Shown here piece by piece: positions 34,245 to 41,421 of a DNA stretch of 51,887 bases. How positions within the stretch are numbered: the first letter of the stretch is position 1; the number at the start of each line of letters is the position of its first letter. The translations under genes were made by a program, and so were the position numbers. This DNA comes from Armatimonadota bacterium (GTDB lineage Bacteria; Armatimonadota; UBA5829): NCBI GenBank assembly GCA_026392045.1, contig JAPLCU010000043.1:1-51887 (forward strand), written 5' to 3'. Below the pieces are notes generated by a model. The model saw only the letters and a program-made list of their open reading frames with translations. It was not told the DNA's origin and did not search any database.

Positions 34245-34853
34245 TTAGGTATTGGCGGTTGGGGAGGGCGAAGCTCCCGCTGAGCCGTGGGGCGGTTGGC
34301 GCCTTAGTATTTGGCCGGCTTGGGAGGCGGCTTGGGTCGGGTCGAAAGGTCTGGCAAGGATTGCTACGCTGCTGCCGAGGGCGCGGAGGTTGTCCCATTG
34401 GCCGATTGTGGCGCCAAGGAAGATAATAGGTATGGTTTTGTTTGGCAGGGAGTTGTAGAAGTCGATTGCAGAAATATCAGATAACAAAGAATCCGCGAAG
34501 AGCATATCTATTGCTTGCTCCCGCGCGACAGACAGCGCCTGGGCGCCGTTTTGTGCCTCGAATACTGTGCAGCCCAGGCGCTCAAGTTTCCATGTCATTA
34601 CGCGTAGGCTCTTGGGGTTTGGGTCGACTAATAGAGCGGTCTTGCCTCGGAGCGCGCGCAGATTGCCGTTGAGTTCGCGCTGGTCCTCGCGATGATTGCG
34701 CCAGATGCTCCAGAGGTCTTTTAACCAGGCCAAATGATCGCCGGGCGCGCTTTGCGCGGCAGGAAATCGCCAGCGGATGATGATGAGCGCGAGCGATATA
34801 ATCAGCGCTGCAATTATTGTCCATCTAAGCGCTATTATTAATTTAGCCGCCAT
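34245..34853 (-). CDS. Membrane-anchored receiver-like (CheY-type) protein
   Basis: 202 residues from ATG 34853 (AAGGAG 8 nt upstream). An N-terminal membrane helix (ALRWTIIAALIISLALIII) is followed by a linker and, from about residue 70, a receiver-like domain (TALLVDPNPKSLRVMTWKLE then RLGCTVFEAQNGAQAL). The usual acidic pair is reduced to one Asp (VDPN), the phospho-acceptor could be the Asp in LLFADSLLSD, and the conserved Lys before Pro is replaced by Arg (ILARPFD). Phosphorylation may therefore be lost. There is no output domain and no kinase gene next door. The last residues (GSAGASPSPT) are encoded by an interspersed repeat, so the original C-terminus may have been altered. Confidence 0.75.
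   Translation of the reverse strand: MAAKLIIALRWTIIAALIISLALIIIRWRFPAAQSAPGDHLAWLKDLWSIWRNHREDQRELNGNLRALRGKTALLVDPNPKSLRVMTWKLERLGCTVFEAQNGAQALSVAREQAIDMLFADSLLSDISAIDFYNSLPNKTIPIIFLGATIGQWDNLRALGSSVAILARPFDPTQAASQAGQILRRQPPHGSAGASPSPTANT
34261..34289. repeat. Interspersed SAGASPS-type repeat, copy 2 (forms the end of a gene)
   Basis: Identical over 29 nt to 16411-16439. On the minus strand it encodes HGSAGASPSP, the C-terminus of the receiver-like protein. Confidence 0.8.
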
Positions 34854-34993
34854 TCATCGTGCTCCTTTCGTTGTGTCTATGCTTGTTTTCGCCATCCGAG
34901 GCTGCGATTCCTTCTGTTAATCTTTAGATACCCTCGCTTTCGCAATTTTAGTTGTTGACCGATGGCTTCAGGAGACGTATACTTTGGTTTGTT

Positions 34994-36079
34994 ATGAGCC
35001 AATCAACAAAAACTGCATCGGGTGAGGTTCGGTCGCGAATATTTTCGCGTCTGCTGATCTCATGCGCATTACTTTTAATATTGCTTGCCTGTGCGCTGGC
35101 GCTGGATGTTTCTTATGGGGAGACGAAAATCCCCATTGGGACGGTGGCGCGGGTGGCGATTTCGCACATGCCTGCCCTTGGCGGCGCTCTTTGCGAGGCT
35201 GACGCGGGGTTTGACGTCATAATCTGGGGAATAAGGGTGCCGCGCGCGGCGCTTGCGCTGATAGTGGGCGCGCTGCTTGCGATGGCGGGCGCCGCGCTGC
35301 AGGGGTTACTATTGAACCCGTTGGCGGACCCGTATACCGTGGGAGTGTCGTCGGGCGCGGCGTTGGGAGCAGGGATTGCAACTGTAGTCGTGGCTAAGCT
35401 TGGGCTTGGAGGGCTTGCGGGCGGGTATGTCACCTCGGCTGTTGCTTTCGGCTTCGCGATAGGGGCGATGTTTATAGTTTTTTCGCTTGCCAGGTCTGCC
35501 GGACGGGTTTCAGTGCATTCGTTTTTGCTGGCGGGGATAGTGGTCGGTTCATTTTTGTGGGCGCTGTTGAGTTTTGTGCTGGCGCTGACCGCAGGCGACC
35601 CCGCGCAGGCTCAGGCGAAGATAATATCGTGGCTTATGGGCAGTTTTGATGCGGCAGACCCGTGGATGGCTGTGAAAGTTGCCGGGCCGTTTGCGGTGTT
35701 TGGATTGGTCGCGCTTTTCGCTTTTGCAAGGGATTTGAATGTGTTTGCGATGGGCGAGGAGACGGCGAGGCATTTGGGGATAGAGACCGAGAATCTTAAA
35801 GTTATAATAATAGTGGTGGCATCTTTGATAACTGCCGCTGCGGTGTCTGTGAGCGGGATTATCGGGTTTGTGGGGTTGGTGGTTCCGCATATATGCCGGA
35901 AACTATTCGGCCCCGATCATAGGCTGCTGATTCCCACATCCGCGCTTGCAGGGGCAACCCTTACGGTGCTCGCCGATCTCGTTTCAAGAGTTGTGTTGCC
36001 TCCAAGCGGAATGCCGGTGGGAGTGGTGACAGCGATGCTGGGAGCGCCTTTCTTCTTGTATTTATTAAAGGCAAAGTAG
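34994..36079 (+). CDS. FecCD/BtuC-family ABC transporter permease
   Basis: 361 residues from ATG 34994 (MSQSTKTASG); the frame extends up to a TTG at 34952. About nine to ten membrane helices. Family marks are IWGIRVPRAALALIVGALLA, AGAALQGLLLNPLADPYTVG and VSSGAALGAG, and near the end VSVSGIIGFVGLVVPHICRK and PSGMPVGVVTAMLGAPFF. It imports iron-siderophore or cobalamin together with an ATPase and a binding protein, but neither gene is adjacent, and no cobalamin riboswitch is apparent in the 140-nt leader. It may share an ATPase encoded elsewhere. Confidence 0.9.
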   Translation: MSQSTKTASGEVRSRIFSRLLISCALLLILLACALALDVSYGETKIPIGTVARVAISHMPALGGALCEADAGFDVIIWGIRVPRAALALIVGALLAMAGAALQGLLLNPLADPYTVGVSSGAALGAGIATVVVAKLGLGGLAGGYVTSAVAFGFAIGAMFIVFSLARSAGRVSVHSFLLAGIVVGSFLWALLSFVLALTAGDPAQAQAKIISWLMGSFDAADPWMAVKVAGPFAVFGLVALFAFARDLNVFAMGEETARHLGIETENLKVIIIVVASLITAAAVSVSGIIGFVGLVVPHICRKLFGPDHRLLIPTSALAGATLTVLADLVSRVVLPPSGMPVGVVTAMLGAPFFLYLLKAK

Positions 36080-36159
36080 GGGAGATTTTTATCACGAAAG
36101 CACGAAATGGCGAAAATACGAAAAAGGGTAGGTCTCGTCTTATGCCCGAAAATACTGGG

Positions 36160-36187
36160 TTGACATTATGGCGTATTATGGTACAAT
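36160..36187 (+). promoter_or_regulatory. Strong sigma-70 promoter of a probable non-coding RNA
   Basis: TTGACA, 16-nt spacer, TACAAT. It predicts a start near 36194, where no coding frame follows. Confidence 0.85.
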
Positions 36188-36193
36188 TAATAT

Positions 36194-36363
36194 GTAGATC
36201 CTGAGGTGGGAGTCGCTTCCCATGTTACCCTTATGCCCAGCGGAGGAGAGACTTACAAGTTTTTCCTGGGCATATTGAATTAAGAGATGCGGATGTAGCG
36301 CACCGTGGACGGGATCGGATATGTTTCTTGGACTGTGCTTCCGCGGCTCAGTCCCTATTTTTT
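36194..36363 (+). ncRNA. Probable structured non-coding RNA, about 170 nt
   Basis: The stretch begins a few bases after a strong promoter and ends in a hairpin with a T-run (GGACTG ... CAGTCC, then CTATTTTTT at 36330-36363). No frame of note runs through it. It contains a TGGGA/TCCCA hairpin, an 8-bp perfect stem ATGCCCAG ... CTGGGCAT enclosing a further helix, and a CGG ... CCG element. Size and layout would suit 6S RNA, which is about 160-200 nt, but I cannot confirm the 6S central bubble. It is not SRP RNA: the GGAAGCAGCC-type loop is missing. It overlaps the 3' end of the minus-strand gene that follows by about 9 nt. Confidence 0.65.
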
Positions 36364-36819
36364 GTACAGGCGCCATTTAGGACGGAGATTTCCCTCACCA
36401 TCGAAAAACTTTCGCCTCTTCGCCGGGAAGACAGTAACTACTTGATGAAACTCAGATTCCTCATTATCGAGCGCAGCTAAGCTCAAGATCACGATGAGAT
36501 ATTCAGATGAATTTGCAGGATGTTCGATAGCATGGCATTGCGTCCAATGTTTCATGTTGGACTTGTAATCGAGTTTGGCATAGAGTATCTCGGGGCTGGC
36601 GACGGCTGTGCATATAGTTTCAAGGTTCTCCGCTAACCAGTCTTGTCTATCGGGATGGTCATTATTAATGTGCTCCATGGCAAACTGATTCAATTGAGTT
36701 GGCTTAGGGCGAAGGTGATCGAAGCCCGGTATTGTCTGGCAGTAAAAGTGACGGGTATCCGCATTGACTCCCAAGTTGATGGGGCTGAGCAATATTCGCT
36801 TGGCTGCTGTGATCTTCAC
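36355..36819 (-). CDS. Small protein, possibly a BECR-fold (barnase/EndoU/RelE-like) nuclease
   Basis: 154 residues if started at GTG 36819. The longer frame up to 37026 overlaps the next gene and is less likely. A TATAAT sits just upstream of the GTG with no ribosome site, so a leaderless message is possible. The pattern MEHINNDHPDRQDWLAENLE, EILYAKLDYKSNMKHW, then YLIVILSLAAL and HQVVTVFPAKRRKFF recalls phage-associated BECR-type toxin domains with an H..H early helix and a strand-rich core, ending in a basic tail. That assignment is by eye and uncertain. No partner antitoxin gene lies beside it. Confidence 0.5.
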   Translation of the reverse strand: MKITAAKRILLSPINLGVNADTRHFYCQTIPGFDHLRPKPTQLNQFAMEHINNDHPDRQDWLAENLETICTAVASPEILYAKLDYKSNMKHWTQCHAIEHPANSSEYLIVILSLAALDNEESEFHQVVTVFPAKRRKFFDGEGNLRPKWRLYKK

Positions 36820-36922
36820 CCCAAAATTATAGCATATCGCGATTACGAACTCCCATTCATCTTGACCGTAGGCATTGGATGTGCTAATATTCCAACTGTT
36901 GCAATTATTCAGGAGGTAGAAT

Positions 36923-37525
36923 TTGTCAGAGGAAATTAAGAGCGGCGGCTCGCTTGAAGGTCTTGAAGATAAGGTGCATCGCGCTATGACCTGGTGGCGT
37001 GTGCCGCTGATGACGATAGCTTTCATTGGGATTCTGGGCTATATTTACGATATAAATACTTATTGGTATGGCTTGCCGGTGGTGATTTTGGGCGAGATCA
37101 TTCAGATGTGGGCGACTTCTCATTTGCATAAAGATAAGAAGTTCACTATATCCGGCCCGTATTCGCATGTGCGAAACCCGATGTATTTCGGCAGGTTTTT
37201 CGTGGGGCTTGGGATTTTTATCATGACCTGGACCGTTTGCCCGTATATTTTGGTGACTTATGTGATTCTTTATGCGATTTATGGCCCGCTGAGAGTGAGA
37301 CGCGAGGAGCGGCGCTTGCAAGAGATATTTGCCCCGCATTATCAGGATTATTGCAGCGAGATTCGCCGATGGATTCCAAGGATCAAACCTTATTCCAAGT
37401 CAGAATCACGCCGCGCTAAGTGGTCGCAGGTATGCGCTAATCACGAGCAGATCGTGGCGCTGGGGATTGCTGTTGTTATGGTTTTGATATATTATAAGAT
37501 TGATAGGTGCACTTGGCGATGGTAG
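36923..37525 (+). CDS. Isoprenylcysteine/phospholipid methyltransferase-like membrane protein
   Basis: 200 residues. It starts at TTG 36923 with AGGAGG 6 nt upstream. Four to five membrane helices. The family hallmark is GPYSHVRNPMYFGRFFVGLG followed later by REERRLQEIFAPHYQDYCSE and RRWIPR, the S-adenosylmethionine-binding C-terminus of ICMT/PEMT enzymes. It methylates a small membrane lipid or prenyl-type substrate; the actual substrate is unknown. An extra hydrophobic helix (IVALGIAVVMVLIYYKID) is appended at the C-terminus. A terminator follows. Confidence 0.85.
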   Translation: MSEEIKSGGSLEGLEDKVHRAMTWWRVPLMTIAFIGILGYIYDINTYWYGLPVVILGEIIQMWATSHLHKDKKFTISGPYSHVRNPMYFGRFFVGLGIFIMTWTVCPYILVTYVILYAIYGPLRVRREERRLQEIFAPHYQDYCSEIRRWIPRIKPYSKSESRRAKWSQVCANHEQIVALGIAVVMVLIYYKIDRCTWRW

Positions 37526-37557
37526 TTTTTAGTTGTAAGTTATAAGTTTTAGGTCAT

Positions 37558-37594
37558 AAGCCCGTAGTTTTATTTTGGATTGCGGGCTTTTTTT
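37558..37594 (+). terminator. Intrinsic terminator
   Basis: AAGCCCG ... CGGGCTTTTTTT, 32 nt after the methyltransferase stop. Confidence 0.8.
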
Positions 37595-37609
37595 GGAAGG
37601 GAGAAGCAT

Positions 37610-37867
37610 ATGAATAAGAAACAACGTACGACCATTATCATTGGAATAGTTCTGATCGTTCTAACGGGTTTATGCGCGCCGTGGTCCGTGGTAGATGTAT
37701 ATACTGGAATGCTCAATGGACATTGTTATGCTCCTATTTTTGCATGCGAAGGGGCATGGAGTCGCAGCACAGCTAAATTAGATACGGCACAACTGTATGC
37801 GGAATGGGTTTTTATTGCGCTGGTGATAGGTGGGTTCATGCTGTTGAACACGGATAGGCGTGAGTAG
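37610..37867 (+). CDS. Small two-helix membrane protein (85 aa)
   Basis: Start at ATG 37610 (MNKKQRTT) with GGAAGGGAG upstream. Helix one is TIIIGIVLIVLTGLCAPWSV and helix two is EWVFIALVIGGFMLLN near the end. A short extracytoplasmic loop between them holds two cysteines (NGHCYAPIFACEG). I recognise no family. The short gap to the preceding terminator suggests its own transcription or read-through. Confidence 0.7.
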   Translation: MNKKQRTTIIIGIVLIVLTGLCAPWSVVDVYTGMLNGHCYAPIFACEGAWSRSTAKLDTAQLYAEWVFIALVIGGFMLLNTDRRE

Positions 37868-37874
37868 GATAGGT

Positions 37875-37963
37875 GGGCCGGGAACAGATTTCCCGGCCCA
37901 TCGAGTAAAGAATGGACCGGGAACAGATTTCCCGGCCCATCGAAGGAACAGATTTCCCGGCCC
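37875..37963. repeat. Three tandem palindromes in a convergent gap
   Basis: Units at 37875, 37914 and 37945, built from GGGCCGGGAACAGATT plus TCCCGGCCC; the third is shortened at its 5' side. The spacing of about 39 and 31 nt is unlike the 43-bp array at 32921, but the centre (GGGAAATCTGTTCCC on the minus strand) is shared. Confidence 0.88.
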
Positions 37964-37979
37964 ATCAAATTCAAAACTA

Positions 37980-38040
37980 TCCAACTATCAAACCATCGGA
38001 CTATCCGACCATCTGACCATCAGGCCATCAAACCATCCAG
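37980..38040. repeat. Degenerate minisatellite with a 9-10-nt period
   Basis: Runs of ACCATC/ACTATC words separated by three to four bases (ACTATC, ACCATC, ACTATC, ACCATC, ACCATC, GCCATC, ACCATC). It ends at the stop of the DUF362 gene. Confidence 0.6.
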
Positions 38041-38043
38041 CCC

Positions 38044-39147
38044 CTACTTAATCTCCTCCAGCTCATATTCCTGAGCGCCAAGCCCGAGTTTTGCGAGCTC
38101 TTCGCATTGCATATACGGGTCTTTGTGGTGGATTTTCTCGAATAGATGGCCGGGGGTTTCCGGGTCCATTGCGAGAGGCGGCGGTAGGGAACCCTCTATG
38201 AAGTTTTCAGATTTGATCTGATCTATAGACGCCTGCTCTACCGCCACTATGTCCATACTCGCGAGGATTCCCACGTCCGGCACGATGGACGGTGAGCTGA
38301 AGCCCCAGCAATCGCAGAGCGGGGTGACGTTCATTACGTAGTTGATATACATAACTCGATTCGGCTCGAAAGTATCGAGGCAGGCTTTGTTGACGTAGGC
38401 CATACCCGCCTGGAAATAGCGCGAGCCCTCTTCGTTTATGGTGATCGCCTTCTGCGGGCATGTGGTTACGCAATGCATGCAGTAGCGGCAGTTGTGCACG
38501 AATATGTTGAACTTGCCCTTATCATCGAACGAGGCAGCCTTGGTGGGGCAGTTGTCCACGCAGAGATTGCAGTGCGTGCAGGTCTCTTCGTTCCATTCAA
38601 AAGATGTATCGGAAAGCATGTGAACGGCGCCGCGGGTTTTGCATGTGACGTTGCCCATGCCGATGTTTTTGATTGCCCCGCCCCAGCCGCAGTGGCCGTG
38701 GCCTTTGCCGTGGCTAAGAACGATCATAGCATCGGCGTTCATGATCTCTCCGCAGATGTCGGCCTCTTCGAGTGTGCGGTAGCCGATTGGCACCGTTACA
38801 TAATATTTTTCATTGAACCCGGCAGCCGGAACAACCGGCGCGCCCAACACTTCTTCGGTGTAACCTCTGTCTCTGGCGTCTGCAATTGACCAGGTGCCGT
38901 CAGTGATGAACGGCCTGCCGCCAGCGTCCTTGACCGCAGTCACGAGAAGCTTGACGAAAAGCGGCGGGATGGTGGTGAAACCCAGATTACCGCCCAGGTG
39001 CATTTTGATGGCGACCGTCTTGCCGCCGAACATTTCATTCATAGGATATTGCTCAAGCATACGCTTGAACTTGGCCGGAAGACTGGCTTCGGCCCTCATC
39101 TCTGCGAGCTTGGCGGAAGCGAAATGGACTTTGCTCATTTGATTCAT
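38044..39147 (-). CDS. DUF362 protein with two [4Fe-4S] ferredoxin motifs
   Basis: 367 residues. The DUF362 part (about 1-190) includes KTVAIKMHLGGNLGFTTIPP and LSHGKGHGHCGWGGAIKNIG. The ferredoxin part has CTHCNLCVDNCP and CRYCMHCVTTCP, each a full CxxCxxCxxxCP cluster site, at about 200-240. After this the DUF362 fold resumes (CDCWGFSSPSIVPDVGIL). The family is widespread in anaerobes and archaea, with unknown electron-transfer roles. Cytoplasmic; no signal peptide. ATG 39147 and ATG 39138 are both possible starts. It is followed upstream by the cyclophilin gene, 27 nt away in the same direction. Confidence 0.9.
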   Translation of the reverse strand: MNQMSKVHFASAKLAEMRAEASLPAKFKRMLEQYPMNEMFGGKTVAIKMHLGGNLGFTTIPPLFVKLLVTAVKDAGGRPFITDGTWSIADARDRGYTEEVLGAPVVPAAGFNEKYYVTVPIGYRTLEEADICGEIMNADAMIVLSHGKGHGHCGWGGAIKNIGMGNVTCKTRGAVHMLSDTSFEWNEETCTHCNLCVDNCPTKAASFDDKGKFNIFVHNCRYCMHCVTTCPQKAITINEEGSRYFQAGMAYVNKACLDTFEPNRVMYINYVMNVTPLCDCWGFSSPSIVPDVGILASMDIVAVEQASIDQIKSENFIEGSLPPPLAMDPETPGHLFEKIHHKDPYMQCEELAKLGLGAQEYELEEIK

Positions 39148-39174
39148 AGACCTCTTGCAAATAAATTTTGAGAA

Positions 39175-39618
39175 TTACTCGGACACAGTGATTTTGGTCA
39201 TTACGTCGCCGATTTGGATGTTTTGCACCACGTCCAGCCCATCTGTTACGCAGCCAAAAACTGCGTAGTTGTTGTCCAGAAAGTCTTGTTTGCCAAGGGT
39301 GATATAGAATTGGCAAGATGCGCTGTCGGGGCTTTGTGAGCGCGCCATAGCCACAGCTCCCGCCGCGTCATGGCGTAGTTTGGGGCTGATCTCTAGTGGG
39401 ATTGTCTCGTCTGATCCGCCTGTGCCTGTGCCATTAGGGCACCCCCCCTGGATTACAAAATCTTCGACTACTCGATGGAAAGTGAGTCCGTCGTAGAACC
39501 CAGCTTCAGCCAGCTTGATAAAATTGGCCGTGGTAATCGGTGCGTCCTCTTCGTAAAGAGCAAACTTGATAGCGCCCTTGTTAGTTTCGATTATAACAAT
39601 CTTGCCGGTATTTGGCAT
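39175..39618 (-). CDS. Cyclophilin-type peptidyl-prolyl cis-trans isomerase
   Basis: 147 residues without signal peptide, so cytoplasmic. Catalytic-pocket motifs are [20 protein letters not shown] (Arg and Phe of the active site), [20 protein letters not shown] (Gln and Phe) and [23 protein letters not shown] precedes the ATG. It assists protein folding at X-Pro bonds. It is probably co-transcribed with the DUF362 gene downstream. Confidence 0.94.
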   Translation of the reverse strand: MPNTGKIVIIETNKGAIKFALYEEDAPITTANFIKLAEAGFYDGLTFHRVVEDFVIQGGCPNGTGTGGSDETIPLEISPKLRHDAAGAVAMARSQSPDSASCQFYITLGKQDFLDNNYAVFGCVTDGLDVVQNIQIGDVMTKITVSE

Positions 39619-39795
39619 GTTTTATCTCCTTGAATGCTAATTACTAAGTTTAGTTTATAGCGAGAGAGCAAAACTGTCAATATTGAGTTCCCATATTTCG
39701 ACCTCTTTCCTCGCTTCCAAAATTGGGTAAGAAAGACGTTGTCTGATACATGTTGGGCGAAATAAGTTTATCATTATCAAAGATGGGGTGAGGTT

Positions 39796-41061
39796 ATGGA
39801 TATTATCGTGGGAGTGCATGAGGATTTGATGTTGGTTCAGGCGGTGCGAGAACTGGCGCTTGAGGATTTCAAAGGGCCGGGCAAGCCGGAGCATAAGAGT
39901 CAGGAAAAGTTTGTTTGGCTGCGAGAAATGGCCAGTAAGCTTTGGCTGGATACCGGTGATGTGAAAGCGGCGGATAAAGTGTGGTCTCCAGAACTGGAAG
40001 GGCTGACAACGAATAACACCCTGGTCAATCAGGTGGTGCAGACAGGCGCTATGGATGGGCTTGTGGTTTATGCGTCGAGGAAGATTAAGCAAGCCAGGCC
40101 TGATATCACCCTAAACGATCTTGTGATAGAGTTGGCATTTCTCATAAACGCGAAAATTGCATTGAGCCTGGTGCAGAAGTTCGGGGCGCGGGTAAGTGTG
40201 GAGCTTCATCCATCGCTGGCATCAGATATTCCGCGCTCAATGGCATTTGCAAGAAGATATTACGAGATTAATCCAGAATACTTCTTTATAAAGACGCCGA
40301 TATCGCCGGCAGGTTTTGTAATAACCCGCATGCTCTCGCAAGAGGGGATTGCAGTCAACTTTACCCTCGGCTTTTCTGCGCGGCAGAATTACCTGGCTGC
40401 GAGGTTTTCAAAACCGAGATTTGTGAATGTGTTTTTTGGCAGATTGAACCAGATGGTGGAAGAAAATGGCCTCGGCAGCCCGGAAAATGTCGGGGAAAAG
40501 GCAGCGCTTGCTTCGGATGAAATGGTGAAGAATTTCAGGTCGTCTATGCTGGAAATATCCACCCAGCAGATCGCCGCGAGTATGCACAGTGGTCGTCAGA
40601 TCGCCACGCTTGCCGGGGTGGATGTGCTCACGATGCCGCCGAAGATCGCCCAGGAATATTTGGATTTGCAGATCGATAGAAATGATTTGATTCAACGAAA
40701 CTGGCGCGACCTTGAGGTAAACTTGAACCACGAGCGAGGAATAGAGGCGGATGCGCTTTCGCAGCTCTGGGAGATAGGCCCGCAGTTCGTGTCTTTTGTG
40801 GAGGACGCCGTCAGGCATGCGCATCAAGTGGAAACTGGCGATGACTTGGTGGAACTTTCGCGCAAGCATCATGTCGCCCTGTTCCACGATTGGAGCGCTG
40901 AAGATCGTCAAAAGGTTCAGAAAAAAGGCAAGATTCCAAACGTGGCGGATTGGCCGGGAGCGCCCATTGATGATTTAATGACAATCGCTGCGATTGAGTC
41001 ATTTGCGAAAGATCAGGTGGAATTAGACTCGCGGATAGAAAGGCTCATAGCGTTCGAGTGA
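39796..41061 (+). CDS. Transaldolase-family protein
   Basis: 421 residues, longer than the 215-320 of ordinary transaldolases. A TIM-barrel core is seen: KVWSPELEGLTTNNTLVNQV at the start (Asp/Thr/Asn of the family), RVSVELHPSLASDIPRSMAF (Glu), YFFIKTPISPAGFVITRML (Schiff-base Lys near residue 175) and GIAVNFTLGFSARQ. The C-terminal 130 residues are extra and helical. It probably transfers a three-carbon unit in sugar phosphate metabolism, although a specialised aldolase is possible. GGTGAGGTT precedes the ATG. Confidence 0.8.
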   Translation: MDIIVGVHEDLMLVQAVRELALEDFKGPGKPEHKSQEKFVWLREMASKLWLDTGDVKAADKVWSPELEGLTTNNTLVNQVVQTGAMDGLVVYASRKIKQARPDITLNDLVIELAFLINAKIALSLVQKFGARVSVELHPSLASDIPRSMAFARRYYEINPEYFFIKTPISPAGFVITRMLSQEGIAVNFTLGFSARQNYLAARFSKPRFVNVFFGRLNQMVEENGLGSPENVGEKAALASDEMVKNFRSSMLEISTQQIAASMHSGRQIATLAGVDVLTMPPKIAQEYLDLQIDRNDLIQRNWRDLEVNLNHERGIEADALSQLWEIGPQFVSFVEDAVRHAHQVETGDDLVELSRKHHVALFHDWSAEDRQKVQKKGKIPNVADWPGAPIDDLMTIAAIESFAKDQVELDSRIERLIAFE

Positions 41062-41135
41062 TGATTGTTGAGTTCATAAAGGGATGTGCAATTTTCATGG
41101 CCTCAGAATATTGGGTGGGTATTCTAAATAGATGT

Positions 41136-41151
41136 GTTAGCTATAGCTAAC
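41136..41151. promoter_or_regulatory. Perfect 16-bp palindrome
   Basis: GTTAGCTATAGCTAAC, between the transaldolase gene and the next promoter. It may be an operator for the downstream unit; no family is assignable. Confidence 0.35.
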
Positions 41152-41214
41152 CTCTCACAGATGCGAACATAGTGAGGCTAAGGATTTAATAAATACCGAA
41201 ATTATCCTTGATTG

Positions 41215-41243
41215 TAGACAATTCCGTCCAACTGGTGTATAAT
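41215..41243 (+). promoter_or_regulatory. Sigma-70 promoter upstream of the small frame and GH-like gene
   Basis: TAGACA, 17-nt spacer, TATAAT. It predicts a start near 41250, about 34 nt before the small frame. Confidence 0.75.
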
Positions 41244-41283
41244 TATGGCGAATCATTCATGCTTACAGAGAATTGGGAGTACA

Positions 41284-41421
41284 ATGTTGTTCTCATCGTC
41301 ATTGGATGATAGGTTGTGCGCTAGGTTAGCGACAGATTTTGACAGTGAAGGAAGCGTTATTATGGAAACTGGTCTACTTCTAACTGCTTGGTGTAAATGT
41401 CCTGGGGGGACACAAATATGA
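41284..41421 (+). CDS. Possible 45-residue leader peptide overlapping the next gene
   Basis: ATG 41284 follows AATTGGGAGTACA (GGGAG 6 nt upstream). The 45-residue product (MLFSSSLDDRLCARLATDFD, then ITEM-free SEGSVIMETGLLLTAW and CKCPGGTQI) ends in TGA within ATGA, so the next gene's ATG at 41418 overlaps its stop by 4 nt. Such overlap is usual for translational coupling. No family is known. It could be chance, because it is short. Confidence 0.4.
   Translation: MLFSSSLDDRLCARLATDFDSEGSVIMETGLLLTAWCKCPGGTQI

Noticed and set aside
34854-34993. Cobalamin riboswitch before the BtuC-like gene
   Set aside because: Too short and no conserved B12-box-like core was seen.
36194-36363. SRP (4.5S) RNA or tmRNA
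   Set aside because: The conserved GGAAGCAGCC-type loop of SRP RNA and the tRNA-like ends of tmRNA are not present.
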